A stretch of DNA of 64,000 nt from Plectonema cf. radiosum LEGE 06105 (GTDB taxonomy: Bacteria; Cyanobacteriota; Cyanobacteriia; Cyanobacteriales; Nostocaceae): the NCBI RefSeq assembly GCF_015207665.1, contig NZ_JADEWL010000001.1:62001-126000 (forward strand), read 5' to 3'. The notes beneath the pieces were generated by a model. The model did no database searches. It was not told where the DNA came from and saw only the letters and a list, made by a program, of their open reading frames with translations. The translations under genes and the position numbers were made by a program. Each line of letters starts with the position of its first letter. The first letter of the stretch is position 1. Shown piece after piece: positions 9,960-19,957 of this stretch.

Positions 9960-12440
9960 ATGAATAATGACAAACCAGATTGGATAAGATTGCAAAAAGC
10001 CTTGACGGTGGAAACGGAACAAGGTTTTATTAACTTGCAGGGTAGACAATATCTATTTAATGAGTTTCTGACTTTAACTTTTGGTCAATTCCCCGTCGGC
10101 TTACCTACAGATGAACGTCGTCGGTGGCAGGAGTTTGCTATTAAATTTGCAAATTATCCTAATCTGGAAACTGAAGATAGGCAGCATTTGGTGGCGGAAA
10201 CTCGCCGATATCTTTACAGGTTGCAACATCAAGGGGAAGAGGAAAGCACTGTCAATAATGTCAATAATTATGATTCCCAGTCAAAAGTCCAAATTCCTAA
10301 AACTAAAATTGTCGCTGAGGTAAATCGCCGACTTGTACCGGATTTAGACCAAAAACTCCACGATTTACCCCAAATTGGCTTTAAAAAAGCCGGTCAATTA
10401 CAGCGTCTTGGTTTGGATACGGTGCGCGATTTACTATTTTACTTTCCCCGCGACCATATTGATTACGCCAATCAAGTATGTATTGGTGAACTACAAGCAG
10501 GTGAAACAGTTACTTTAGTGGCAACGGTGAAGCGCTGTAACTGTTTTTGTAGCCCTAAAAATAAGAAATTATCGATTTTAGAAATTCACTTAAAAGATAA
10601 CTCCGGTATTTTAAAAATTAGTCGTTTTTACGCAGGCGCTCGTTACAGCAGTCGCCCTTGGCAAGAAAGTATGAAGCGTCGCTACGCTGTAGGTAGTACT
10701 TTAGCTGCTTGTGGATTAGTCAAGGAAAGTAAGTACGGTTTAACTCTTGATAATCCAGAATTAGAAGTTTTAGCAAATCCGGGAGATGCGATTGAATCCC
10801 TGACTGTCGGTAGAGTTGTGCCAGTATATTCCTTGACCGAAGGATTAGTTGCAAATACGCTGCGACAAGCGGTAATTGCGGCTTTACCGGCAACCGCGCA
10901 GTTGAAAGAACCTTTACCAAAAGGTTTATTAAAGAAATATCAATTAATGGAATTAAAAGACGCAATTAATAATATCCATTTTCCCCCCGATAGCGACAGT
11001 TTACGAGCCGCACGTCGTCGTTTGGTATTCGATGAATTTTTCTACCTGCAACTGGGTTTACTACAACGTCAACAAAAAGCGCGTCAAATTCAAACTAGCG
11101 CAATTCTAGCCCCCCAAGGTGAGTTATTAAAACAATTCCATGAAATATTACCGTTTCAATTAACAGGAGCGCAACAGCGAGTTATCCAAGATATTCTCAA
11201 GGATTTACAAAAACCTACACCAATGAATCGTTTGGTACAAGGAGATGTGGGTTCTGGTAAAACTATTGTCGCGGTGATTGCAATTATTGCGGCGATTCAA
11301 TCCGGTTATCAAGCTGCTTTGATGGCTCCCACAGAAGTCTTAGCAGAACAACATTATCGTAAGTTAGTTAGCTGGTTTAACCTGTTGCATTTACCAGTAG
11401 ATTTACTGACAGGTTCGACAAAAGTGGCAAAACGGCGACAAATTCACGCTCAGTTAGAAACGGGAGAATTACCGCTTTTAGTCGGTACTCATGCTTTAAT
11501 TCAAGACCCAGTAAACTTTCAGCGATTGGGTTTAGTGGTAATTGACGAACAGCATCGCTTTGGAGTACAGCAACGAGCGCGGTTACAGCAAAAAGGTGAA
11601 CAACCTCATGTCTTAACCATGACTGCAACTCCGATTCCACGAACTTTAGCCCTGACTATTCATGGTGATTTAGATGTGAGTCAAATTGATGAGTTACCAC
11701 CGGGAAGACAGAAGATTAAAACTACAGCTTTGAGGGGAAGTGAACGCAGTCACGCTTATGACTTGATTCGCCGAGAAATTGCTCAGGGAAGACAAGTTTA
11801 TGTCGTTTTACCCTTGGTAGAAGAATCGGAAAAATTAGACCTACGCTCCGCAGTAGAGGAACATAAAAAGTTGCAGGAAGCAGTATTTCCCGAATTTCAG
11901 GTGGGATTGCTTCATGGTCGCATGACTTCCGCTGACAAAGACGCAGCAATTACGAAATTTCGCGATCGCCAAACCCAAATTTTGGTTTCTACTACCGTGG
12001 TAGAGGTAGGCGTAGATGTCCCGAATGCAACAGTAATGTTAATTGAAAATGCGGAGAGATTTGGCTTGTCGCAACTGCATCAATTACGGGGACGTGTTGG
12101 TAGAGGCGCAGCGCAATCTTTTTGTATTTTAATCAGCGGCTCTCGCAGCGCTGACGCTCAACAAAGATTGAAAGTATTAGAACAGTCTCAAGACGGGTTT
12201 TTTATTTCAGAAATGGATATGCGTTTTCGAGGTCCTGGCGAAGTTTTAGGAACTCGACAATCGGGTGTACCAGATTTTACTTTAGCAAGTTTAGTCGAAG
12301 ACGAAGAAATATTAGTTTTAGCTCGTCAAGCTGCGGAAAAAATTATCGAAATAGATGGAACTTTAGAGCAATGGACGTTAATGAAAGATGAGTTGAAATG
12401 CCGTTATGAAAAGTTAATGGGTGGTACGATTTTGACATGA
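9960..12440 (+). CDS. recG: ATP-dependent DNA helicase RecG
   Basis: 826 residues; branch-migrates and remodels stalled forks and Holliday junctions. There is an N-terminal extension of about 130 residues, then the wedge/OB region (LPQIGFKKAGQLQRLGLDTVRDLLFYFPRDHIDY). Helicase motif I is VQGDVGSGKT, motif II is VIDEQHRFG, and the motif III block is LTMTATPIPRTLAL. Motifs V-VI are TTVVEVGVDVPNATVM and QLRGRVGRG. The C-terminal MRFRGPGEVLGTRQSG block is RecG-specific. Full length. No good ribosome binding site is visible before the ATG, since the upstream sequence is heptamer repeat and MITE-like element. Confidence 0.96.
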   Translation: MNNDKPDWIRLQKALTVETEQGFINLQGRQYLFNEFLTLTFGQFPVGLPTDERRRWQEFAIKFANYPNLETEDRQHLVAETRRYLYRLQHQGEEESTVNNVNNYDSQSKVQIPKTKIVAEVNRRLVPDLDQKLHDLPQIGFKKAGQLQRLGLDTVRDLLFYFPRDHIDYANQVCIGELQAGETVTLVATVKRCNCFCSPKNKKLSILEIHLKDNSGILKISRFYAGARYSSRPWQESMKRRYAVGSTLAACGLVKESKYGLTLDNPELEVLANPGDAIESLTVGRVVPVYSLTEGLVANTLRQAVIAALPATAQLKEPLPKGLLKKYQLMELKDAINNIHFPPDSDSLRAARRRLVFDEFFYLQLGLLQRQQKARQIQTSAILAPQGELLKQFHEILPFQLTGAQQRVIQDILKDLQKPTPMNRLVQGDVGSGKTIVAVIAIIAAIQSGYQAALMAPTEVLAEQHYRKLVSWFNLLHLPVDLLTGSTKVAKRRQIHAQLETGELPLLVGTHALIQDPVNFQRLGLVVIDEQHRFGVQQRARLQQKGEQPHVLTMTATPIPRTLALTIHGDLDVSQIDELPPGRQKIKTTALRGSERSHAYDLIRREIAQGRQVYVVLPLVEESEKLDLRSAVEEHKKLQEAVFPEFQVGLLHGRMTSADKDAAITKFRDRQTQILVSTTVVEVGVDVPNATVMLIENAERFGLSQLHQLRGRVGRGAAQSFCILISGSRSADAQQRLKVLEQSQDGFFISEMDMRFRGPGEVLGTRQSGVPDFTLASLVEDEEILVLARQAAEKIIEIDGTLEQWTLMKDELKCRYEKLMGGTILT

Positions 12441-13614
12441 TTTCCAATCATATTATTGTCAGTTTTTCTTATTCTCAAATTAGTAAATCATTTTATATAT
12501 TGCATAAATAATCTTGATTGATATTTTTTGGGAAAGAATCTGTTTGATTAAAAAACACAAAATAAGTCCAGACAGATTGTACACAGTACTTTATTCTACA
12601 CTATAAAAGTGACTTATGTCACGTCCCGAAAACAACGTAATTTCGTGGATTTAATGACTAAATTCGCATTATTAATGACCCAATTCTCAATTATCACGAA
12701 TTTTGCCTTTTTTGATAACTCAGCACTGAGAAAAAAGTTATGTTTATATGTAGATTTATTACTTACTGACGATTTTAAAGTATTTCATATCACCTAAAAA
12801 ATAATGATACCGTATATTGACTGAGAATAATCTCAAATCTGAAAAATTGAATTTAAAAAAATTGAGTTATTTATAGTAAAGAGTTTTATTTAGTATGAGT
12901 AGCTGCGACAAGGTAATTTTGGGAAGATGAGCAGAAAATCATTAGAAGTCGGGTTTTTAGGATAAATATCTTTAACGGGAGACAACAGTTATAAAAACCC
13001 GACTTCGATATTTAAAAGGTCGTTTTTTTAGCGATTTAACAATTAGATATAAACTGATAAAAATCACGTAAAAATACAAGTATTTTATATTGCACATAAA
13101 GCTTAAAATACGTATTTATATTGAGAAAAATCGGCTTTTATATCAATGCTATATGTAAAAATTGCTGCAAATAAATTTATTTTCATAAGTCACAAAATCA
13201 TCCTTATAAACCTATATGGCAAAGATTAGATATTATCGAATTAGAATATTGCGATCGCGATATAGATTGAGGAGTACAAAATAATTAGGTGAATAGTTGT
13301 TGGTTTAGATGATCACGAATGAGGCTTTTTCATGGATATTTGATGATAAAAACAATGATTTTCCATAGAAACCGGGTTGATGGAGGGTAAATCCTAATTA
13401 TTTGACGGTAGGTTTTTAGATGTGAAAAATCTGTGGTGAAGGGGTTAGATTTTTTAGGTAAACTAGCGCATCCTCAAATGATAGATTTATAATTCTAAAA
13501 TATTAGAAAAAGGAATAATATGAAATTGTTTATCAAAGAATATAAATTGAGTAAGTAAGAAGGCGATTTATTTTTAAAAACCACCCTCTATCTCAAGGAA
13601 TATTTGGCGAAACT
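12441..13614. other. Long AT-rich intergenic region
   Basis: 1.17 kb without a supported gene, between the convergent recG and the acidic hypothetical gene. It holds hairpin element copy 4 at 12954-13006. A 62-codon open frame at 12609-12797 has no ribosome binding site or recognisable protein features. No RNA gene was recognised. Confidence 0.5.
12954..13006. repeat. Dispersed hairpin element, copy 4 (reverse orientation)
   Basis: Arms agaagtcgggttttta and ataaaaacccgacttc. The reverse complement of its centre (aactgttgtctcccgttaaa) aligns with copy 1, so this copy is inverted. Confidence 0.8.
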
Positions 13615-14667
13615 TCAATTAAAGTCAATAGTATCGATAAAGTCCAAAATTATTTGCTTGAGTGCAACAGCTTCTTCTTTCATAAAGCTAGGAGTTTTGC
13701 CATCTAAAAATGTACGTTGACTGCTAACTATATAGAGAAATTCACCGTTAATAAATGCGATTAATCCTCTATAAGCATCTAATTTTGTGGCAGTACCATT
13801 ATTTCCTGTTTTATAAATTCTGGAACCTCCAGGCATATAAAGTAGCACGAAATAAGAACCTTCTAAGGTTTTTGCCATATATTCACTGTATTCGACTTCA
13901 GCTTCTGGCAAATTAGCAACTATCTCTTTAGGAACATATTTATTCACAAGAGTAGATTTGAGATATTCTTCTTGTCCAATGGCTTCCATTTCCTCCATCT
14001 GTTTGGTAGGTAAAGGATAATAATCTATTCTTAAAAAAGTACCTTGATCATCAGAAAAACTAACTGCACCTTCTTGACTTTGAACTTTACCACCTTGATG
14101 AGGATCTACAGGAATTGGCACTGTAAAATTGTCCGATGGTGATTCATATTCTTCTATACTAAAAGCTATATCTACTATTGTTTCATCTTCATCTTCAAGT
14201 AATTCTTCTAACTCAGCTTCCTCGAAGGCAGCAATGACATCTTCTATGATTTCTTGGGCTTCTTCATCATCAAGTTCTAAAGCTTGCTGCAAACTTTTTA
14301 GTAAAGGTGTTTTGCTTTTAGGAATATGCATTTCTTCTTCGTCTATGATTACACTTACCCCAGCCGCAAAAGCATCCTCTAAAAACTCATCTTCAAGTTT
14401 ATCGTTAGCAGCATTAAACAACGCTCCGGCTCCTTGTTGTTCGGCGAGATTGAGAAGTTTATCAAGCATTTCTAATAAATCTTCATCGGAATATTCTTCA
14501 AAAATCTCGAATCCCCAAAGTATATCCACCAAAAATTCTATATCTACATCTTCTAAGGAAGAATCAGCAACTGTGGTTACAAGTGCAATGGCAGCTACTG
14601 CTTCTTCTGGAGTCAATGACTCTTTCAATGTTTTTTTTGAACTAAAAAATTTATCGTATTTGCCCAT
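13615..14667 (-). CDS. Acidic protein with TerB-like N-terminal region
   Basis: 350 residues. Residues 15-165 are all-helical and acidic (TPEEAVAAIALVTTVADSS, FAAGVSVIIDEEEMHIPKSK). This pattern of paired Asp/Glu-rich helices resembles TerB/DUF533-type tellurite-resistance domains, by resemblance only. Residues 185-350 look like a separate mixed alpha/beta domain (FLRIDYYPLPTKQMEEMEAIG, YFVLLYMPGGSRIYKTGN) that I cannot name. No signal peptide or membrane segment. The ATG is preceded by a perfect ggaggt ribosome binding site, so it is very likely expressed. The neighbouring 15078 gene is co-oriented but 410 bp away. Confidence 0.7.
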   Translation of the reverse strand: MGKYDKFFSSKKTLKESLTPEEAVAAIALVTTVADSSLEDVDIEFLVDILWGFEIFEEYSDEDLLEMLDKLLNLAEQQGAGALFNAANDKLEDEFLEDAFAAGVSVIIDEEEMHIPKSKTPLLKSLQQALELDDEEAQEIIEDVIAAFEEAELEELLEDEDETIVDIAFSIEEYESPSDNFTVPIPVDPHQGGKVQSQEGAVSFSDDQGTFLRIDYYPLPTKQMEEMEAIGQEEYLKSTLVNKYVPKEIVANLPEAEVEYSEYMAKTLEGSYFVLLYMPGGSRIYKTGNNGTATKLDAYRGLIAFINGEFLYIVSSQRTFLDGKTPSFMKEEAVALKQIILDFIDTIDFN

Positions 14668-15077
14668 AACTCTTACCTCCGTGGATGATTTTGAGTCTAA
14701 ATAAAAATTAGTATATGTTAAAGTTGTTGCTCAAAAACTCTTTGTATTATAAAGCCAAAATTATTCTTGTATAACGGTGTCAAATTATATTTAATCTCTA
14801 TATTACTAAAATAAAATAACTCGTCCTAAAAACGATAAAAAATACGATGTAAAATTGAAATCCGTATTTTATATGCTTTGGCTGCATTTTGACTGATTGC
14901 GAATACTTTGTTAATTTTTGTTTCTACTTGACAATTATTTATTTCTATAGTTTTACAATCCTAATTTTTATGCTTCTAAGGCACTTTAATTTATTATCTC
15001 GCGTTTTGCTCATGACTAATCAGAAATCCGCAATTAGTCATGAATTATTTTTGTTTAATATTCTTGATCTTACTTAG
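14668..15077. other. Intergenic region
   Basis: 410 bp upstream of the acidic protein gene. A 62-codon hydrophobic open frame on the plus strand at 14889-15077 has no ribosome binding site and is not supported. Nothing else seen. Confidence 0.4.
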
Positions 15078-15428
15078 TTAAGCCTGCTCTAAGTACTGAT
15101 TGATATCTTCTACAATCCGGGTAAGTTCAGCTTCGGTTGTCAAACGAATGGTGTCAGAGCGGACAGTAAGTAAAACTTTTGCTGCGAAAGGACTAGCCCA
15201 GATGTTAGGATTACAAAAAATTTCTATAAATACTTCTCCGGTATAGCGATATTCCATACTCGATTGGGGAGTTGCTCTACCAACCCCACCATTCGTTTTA
15301 GCCGCAACTGCTTTGAGTTTTTGCATCAATTCATCGATAGCTGCTTTTAATTCCCTTGCTGCTGCGGGTGAAAAGCTAAAAGATACGGAACCTTCAATCA
15401 GATTAAGTGTCAAATGATTTGCAGACAT
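15078..15428 (-). CDS. Conserved hypothetical protein
   Basis: 116 residues, not recognised. It has a beta-rich start (NHLTLNLIEGSVSFSFS), a helix (AAARELKAAIDELMQKLKAVAA), a Gly-rich linker, and a second beta-rich half ending in a helix (ELTRIVEDINQYLEQA). Compact, soluble, without signal peptide. The regular secondary structure pattern and codon use support a real gene. It stands alone. Confidence 0.6.
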   Translation of the reverse strand: MSANHLTLNLIEGSVSFSFSPAAARELKAAIDELMQKLKAVAAKTNGGVGRATPQSSMEYRYTGEVFIEIFCNPNIWASPFAAKVLLTVRSDTIRLTTEAELTRIVEDINQYLEQA

Positions 15429-15851
15429 GAGTGATTTATCAAAACATCTCGTTACATTTTTATTTTGCCTCTTTATGGCGCATCATAATTAGTAATATGC
15501 CCTATTCCCCTCCCACCCTACTGACTTGTAAGTGAGTAGTGAGTAGTGAATAGCGAGAAAAACCCTTACATTCAGGGCGATGAAAAAATTTTTCATGTTG
15601 AGTGCCTATCTAAAGAAAATGTGTAATTAAATGTTCGCATAAGTATTTATAATTATTTTTATCATAATATTATAAAAAATTTATTTTTTAAAGGTTTCTA
15701 GTTGCTTTTAATTATAAAAAATCTCAATAAACTAGTTGATATTTTGTAGTGAAAAAAATATTTATTCTTGAATAAGTAACAATTTTATACATCCAATGCT
15801 GGTCTTAAGTTTTACATTAGAATGTAAGACCCCAGATATTAAAAATACTCT
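15429..15851. other. Intergenic region upstream of the cation efflux gene
   Basis: 423 bp between divergent genes. It contains an 85-bp dispersed repeat at 15521-15606 and then AT-rich sequence with ataatattataaaaaatttatt-like tracts. No metal-regulator operator was recognised. Confidence 0.4.
15521..15606 (+). repeat. 85-bp dispersed repeat, copy B
   Basis: Starts ctgacttgtaagtgagtag, has agtagtg heptamer-like units, then cgatgaaaaaatttttcatg and tgagtg. Nearly the same as 25501-25586, and as the inverted copy at 7011-7095. Confidence 0.8.
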
Positions 15852-16739
15852 ATGATTAAGGATAATCGCGCAGTAGTAAGAAAGGTTTTAATCGTGACTC
15901 TACTGCTTAACTTATTTGTGATGGGATTAAAAGCCTCAGTAGGAATTGTCACAGGTTCTCTGAGTTTAGTAGCTGATGCTTTACACAGTGTCACCGACAG
16001 TGCAAATAATGTTTTAGGTCTAATTACTACTCAATTTTCTTCTCCATTACCGGATCGAGAACATCCCTACGGACACCAAAAATTTGAAGCTGTAGGAGCT
16101 TTAGGAATTGCGGCATTTTTAGCAATTGCTTGTTTTGAAATTCTCCAGGGTGCAATTGAAAGAATTATTCAAGGAAGCAAACCAGTTACTATTTCTGGTC
16201 CACAATTGTGGTTATTACTGTTAGTATTGGGTATAAATATTTTTGTTGCTTTCTACGAAAGAACTGTGGGAAAACGAGTTGGTAGCCCAATTTTAATTGC
16301 TGATGCTCATCATACTATGAGTGATGTTTGGGTAACTATTTGTGTAATGCTCGGTTTAATTGGTGTTTGGTTGGGCTATCAATGGTTGGATGTAATTTTA
16401 GCTTTTCCTGTGGCTTTACTAGTGTTTTTTAGTGGTTGGACTGTAATCAAAGAAAATTTACCTTGGCTAGTAGATTCTATGGCGATCGCGCCGGAAAATA
16501 TTTACGATATTGCTTTAAATGTTCCTGGTGTTGTCAACTGTCATGATATCGCTTCTCGCGGGATTGTTGGTCGTCAAGTTTTTATCGAAATGCATTTAAT
16601 TGTTGATGCTAAAGATGTAGAAACTGCTCATCGTATTACTGAAGAAGTGGAAACTAGTTTGGAAGCAAAATTTAGTCCAGCCAGAATTTTGATTCATGTG
16701 GAACCTCCTGCTTATAAATCCAATCAAATTAGCTTTTAA
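15852..16739 (+). CDS. Cation diffusion facilitator family transporter
   Basis: 295 residues; proton-coupled efflux of a divalent metal (Zn, Fe, Co, Cd or Mn; not decidable here) across the cytoplasmic membrane. About six membrane segments precede a cytosolic C-terminal metal-sensing domain from about residue 210. Metal-site motifs are present in both halves: ADALHSVTDSANN in TM2 and ADAHHTMSDVW in TM5, plus the HPYGHQKFE loop. Length is normal. It is monocistronic, and no metal-regulator gene adjoins it. Confidence 0.93.
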   Translation: MIKDNRAVVRKVLIVTLLLNLFVMGLKASVGIVTGSLSLVADALHSVTDSANNVLGLITTQFSSPLPDREHPYGHQKFEAVGALGIAAFLAIACFEILQGAIERIIQGSKPVTISGPQLWLLLLVLGINIFVAFYERTVGKRVGSPILIADAHHTMSDVWVTICVMLGLIGVWLGYQWLDVILAFPVALLVFFSGWTVIKENLPWLVDSMAIAPENIYDIALNVPGVVNCHDIASRGIVGRQVFIEMHLIVDAKDVETAHRITEEVETSLEAKFSPARILIHVEPPAYKSNQISF

Positions 16740-17317
16740 AATTTTTAATGGTTTGCTTAAGTCTAAATAGTTTGAAGAATATAGTCTTTATTAAGAAAAA
16801 ATTACTATTTTTTACAAATGTTCAGGATTATACTAAGATAATGTAAATATGAATATTAGTTTTTAGTTAATCATAAGTTTTCACCAGTTTAAGGAAACGC
16901 GAATTCGATGATTTGTCAATACTCCAAAAGATACTTTGTGTAAACAGCGTTCCCTGGGGCAAGAAAGTTTAAAAACCGGATTTTTCTGTTCGAGGAGAAA
17001 TCGGGTTTTTATGAATTGTGTCTGATTTTACGAATATTTAAGGCAAAAACTTGAATTCTGAATGGTGGTTTTTGAAAAAATCGAACTCATGTAAAAAAAT
17101 ATTTAAAGCTTGTTTGTGTTTCTATTAGTATATTGTTGAGCAAAAAAATAATTTAGATATTGTTGTTTAATGATTATTTGTAAATTGTCAAGTTTTTCAA
17201 TTTAATTTACTGATTATAAAAGAGAATTCAAGAGGATTAATTATATATTAATTATTAAATAATTGATTGCTGGATTTTGTAGTTACTTCCAATATTTTTA
17301 AATATATTTGATTTGCA
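16740..17317. other. Intergenic region before the hybrid sensor kinase
   Basis: 578 bp, AT-rich. It contains degenerate hairpin element copy 5 and a nearby second partial arm (aaaaaccggatttttctg around 16971). No promoter could be assigned. Confidence 0.4.
16996..17059. repeat. Dispersed hairpin element, copy 5 (degenerate)
   Basis: Left arm agaaatcgggttttta, right arm gcaaaaacttgaattct with several mismatches. The centre (gtgtctgattttacgaat) still aligns with copies 1 and 3. Confidence 0.65.
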
Positions 17318-19693
17318 ATGGTACAGCAACTAACGGTTTTAATTATTGACGATAATTTCCAAGATTACCAAAAGTATGAAGGCTATCTGCGGGACAATTC
17401 TCAGCGAAGTTATGTAATTTTGTCAAAATCAACCGGGAAAGCTGCATTAGATTTGTGTAAAAGTGTCGAGGTTGACTTGATTTTAATAGAATACCGTCTG
17501 CCAGATATGGATGGATTGGAATTTTTCTGTAAATTAAAGCAGCAGCAACCAACGCCATCGATAATTATGCTCACCGAATATGGAAATGAAAATATTGCGG
17601 TGCAGGCAATGAAAAGCGGTTTTCAAGATTATTTAGTTAAGCAACAGGTAACAGCAAAAATTTTAAATTCTACAGTTGAATCTGCGCTGTTAAATGCTGC
17701 CAAATTTGCACCTCAATTAATTGATATAGAGTTAGAAATTAGTAATCTCAAGCAAACTCAAGAAGAATTACGTTTAAGCAACGAGAGATTTCAATTAGCA
17801 TCCCGTGCGGTGGAGTGTGTAATTTACGATTGGGATATTACTTTTAATAGTGTGATTAGAACCCAAGGAATCACTTCTATTTTGGGTTACTCTTTAGAAG
17901 AAATAGAACCGACTATTGAATGGTGGATGGAATTAGTTCATCCTGAAGATAAAAATAGTTTATTCCAACCTTTACAAATTGTACTTGCCAATCAAGATTA
18001 CTATAGTTTCGAGTATCGGGTGCGTCATAAAAACGGTGAATATCGTTACGTACTTGATAGAGGTTTAGTAGTGCGGAATGCTATGGAACACCCGGTGCGG
18101 GTAGTAGGTTCGATGAGTGACATTACCGAAACTAAACAAGTTGAAGCTGCATTACGTGAGAGTGAAACGAAGTTTAAAGCAATTATTGAATCAAATATTG
18201 TAGGAATTTATTTTGGTGACTTTACGGGTAAAATTTACGAAGCAAACGATGCTTTTCTAGAAACCTTTGGTTACACTCGTGAGGAATTAGAAGCAGGTTT
18301 GCTTTATTGGAATCGGATGACTCCTGGGGAATATTCCCAACTCGATGCTCAGAGAATGCAAGAATTACGAGTTAATGGAGTGTGTAAACCTTTTGAAAAA
18401 GAGTATTTCCACAAAAATGGAACTCGCATTCCGATTTTATTAGCAATTGCCACCATCGAAGGTAGAAAAGCATCCGGTTACAGTGTTTGTTTTGTTCTTG
18501 ATATCAGCAAGCGTAAACAAGCGCAAGCAGAGTTACGTCAAAGTGAACAACGCTATCGTTTTTTATCCGAAGCTCTACCGCAAATAGTTTGGTGTTGCAA
18601 TCCTCAAGGAGAATGCGAGTATATAAGTCAACGTTGGTTTGAATATACCGGACAACCGATTGAACAAGCGATGAATTTCGGGTGGTTAGAGTTGTTGCAT
18701 CCAGATGATGTGGAGTCAGTGAGCAAACTATGGAATCAAGCACTGGGTAAAGGCGAAAATTACGAAGCAGAAATGCGCTATCGTCGTAGTGACGGGGTAT
18801 ATCGCTGGTTTTTAATACGAGCGTTACCCATGAAAGATCAACAAGGAAAGATTTTAAACTGGTTTGGCACTAGTACTGATATTCACGAGATCAAACAGTT
18901 AGAAGCCATACGTAGGGAGATTTTACAGCGCGAACAAACCGCCCGCACCGCAGCCGAAGCAGCTAACCGCAGTAAAGACGATTTTGTGGCTATGGTATCA
19001 CACGATTTGCGATCGCCATTAAATGCGATTCTCGGTTGGGCAAAATTGCTACGAACTCGTAAACTCGATCAAGCTGGGACTATTCGTGCTTTAGAAACTA
19101 TTGAACGCAATGCCAAATCTCAAGCCAAACTTCTAGAAGACTTGTTAGATAGTTCTCGTATGCTGCGAGGAACGATACAGCTTGACATAACTCAAATTAA
19201 TCTTATTGAAGCAGTCGAAATCGCGATTGACAGCGCATATCCTGTTGCCAATGTCAAGTCAATTTACATAGAGTTTAATATAAAATCCATTCTGAATAAT
19301 TCAGTTGCATTAATACAAGGTGATTTTAACCGTTTACAGCAGGTTTTAGGAAATTTACTTTCCAACGCGATCAAGTTTACACCAGAAGGGGGGCGAATTG
19401 AGGTGAATTTGTCGGTGGAAGAGATGGAAAAACAAGGTTTGGGAATACAAAAATCAACTTTCTCAAACTATGCTCAGATTACTGTCACCGATACGGGAAT
19501 TGGGATTAATGGGGAATTTTTACCATATGTTTTTGAACGCTATCGTCAAGCAGAAGGAACTAGAAAAAAAGGTGGTTTAGGATTAGGTTTAGCAATTACT
19601 CGTCATATTGTTGAACTCCACGGGGGAACGATTGAAGTTTTCAGCCGTGGAGAGGGGCAGGGGAGTACTTTTACGATTAAGTTACCGATTTGA
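17318..19693 (+). CDS. REC-PAS-PAS-PAS hybrid sensor histidine kinase with atypical receiver
   Basis: 791 residues, soluble. A receiver domain (residues 5-120) has the acidic pair IIDDN, the MLTEYG threonine and the VKQQ lysine. The phosphoacceptor position reads LIEYRLPDMDG, with Glu58 in place of Asp. Three PAS/PAC units follow at roughly 150-275, 285-400 and 405-525. The HisKA dimerisation helix contains SHDLRSPLNAILGW with His562. The HATPase domain has an N box (NLLSNAIKFTPEGG), G1 (DTGIGI) and G2 (GGLGLGLAI). A trans-phosphorelay kinase of unknown stimulus is likely. Glu at position 58 implies the receiver is not phosphorylated and may act as a fixed or ligand-independent module. No partner regulator adjoins. 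Confidence 0.93.
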   Translation: MVQQLTVLIIDDNFQDYQKYEGYLRDNSQRSYVILSKSTGKAALDLCKSVEVDLILIEYRLPDMDGLEFFCKLKQQQPTPSIIMLTEYGNENIAVQAMKSGFQDYLVKQQVTAKILNSTVESALLNAAKFAPQLIDIELEISNLKQTQEELRLSNERFQLASRAVECVIYDWDITFNSVIRTQGITSILGYSLEEIEPTIEWWMELVHPEDKNSLFQPLQIVLANQDYYSFEYRVRHKNGEYRYVLDRGLVVRNAMEHPVRVVGSMSDITETKQVEAALRESETKFKAIIESNIVGIYFGDFTGKIYEANDAFLETFGYTREELEAGLLYWNRMTPGEYSQLDAQRMQELRVNGVCKPFEKEYFHKNGTRIPILLAIATIEGRKASGYSVCFVLDISKRKQAQAELRQSEQRYRFLSEALPQIVWCCNPQGECEYISQRWFEYTGQPIEQAMNFGWLELLHPDDVESVSKLWNQALGKGENYEAEMRYRRSDGVYRWFLIRALPMKDQQGKILNWFGTSTDIHEIKQLEAIRREILQREQTARTAAEAANRSKDDFVAMVSHDLRSPLNAILGWAKLLRTRKLDQAGTIRALETIERNAKSQAKLLEDLLDSSRMLRGTIQLDITQINLIEAVEIAIDSAYPVANVKSIYIEFNIKSILNNSVALIQGDFNRLQQVLGNLLSNAIKFTPEGGRIEVNLSVEEMEKQGLGIQKSTFSNYAQITVTDTGIGINGEFLPYVFERYRQAEGTRKKGGLGLGLAITRHIVELHGGTIEVFSRGEGQGSTFTIKLPI

Positions 19694-19700
19694 GTTAGGG

Positions 19701-19765
19701 ATGGGTAATGGGTGATGGGTAATGGGTAATGGGTAATGGGTGATGGGTAATGGGTAATGGGTGAT
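19701..19765. repeat. Heptamer STRR (gggtaat/gggtgat)
   Basis: About nine units alternating gggtaat and gggtgat, beginning eight bases after the kinase stop. Confidence 0.85.
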
Positions 19766-19780
19766 ATACCAATTCCCAAT

Positions 19781-19940
19781 CCTAATCACGGATTAAAAAA
19801 GATTACACGGATTTTTATTCCCAATTACCAATTACCAATTACCAATTACCAATTACCAATCCTAATCACGGATTAAAAAAGATTACACGGATTTTTATTC
19901 CCAATTACCAATTACCAATTACCAATTACCAATTACCAAT
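19781..19940. repeat. Perfect 80-bp tandem duplication with heptamer STRR
   Basis: Two identical 80-bp units (19781-19860 and 19861-19940). Each starts cctaatcacggattaaaaaa and ends in several ccaatta heptamers. The array runs into the guaA stop at 19958. Heptamers of this array are complementary in style to the gggtaat array just upstream, so the two can pair partly. This is not a CRISPR: there are only two units and no spacers. Confidence 0.85.
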
Positions 19941-19957
19941 TACCAATTCCCAATTAC

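Noticed and set aside
12609-12797. 62-codon open frame downstream of recG
   Set aside because: No ribosome binding site, AT-rich composition, no recognisable pattern; treated as chance.
14129-14704. 191-codon serine-rich frame opposite the acidic protein gene
   Set aside because: It is the antisense image of Glu/Asp/Leu codons (ttc/ttct gives Ser), while the minus-strand gene has a perfect ribosome binding site.
14889-15077. 62-codon hydrophobic frame
   Set aside because: No ribosome binding site and ends against the stop of a convergent gene; not supported.
19781-19940. Possible CRISPR-like repeat array
   Set aside because: Two contiguous identical units with internal heptamers and no unique spacers.
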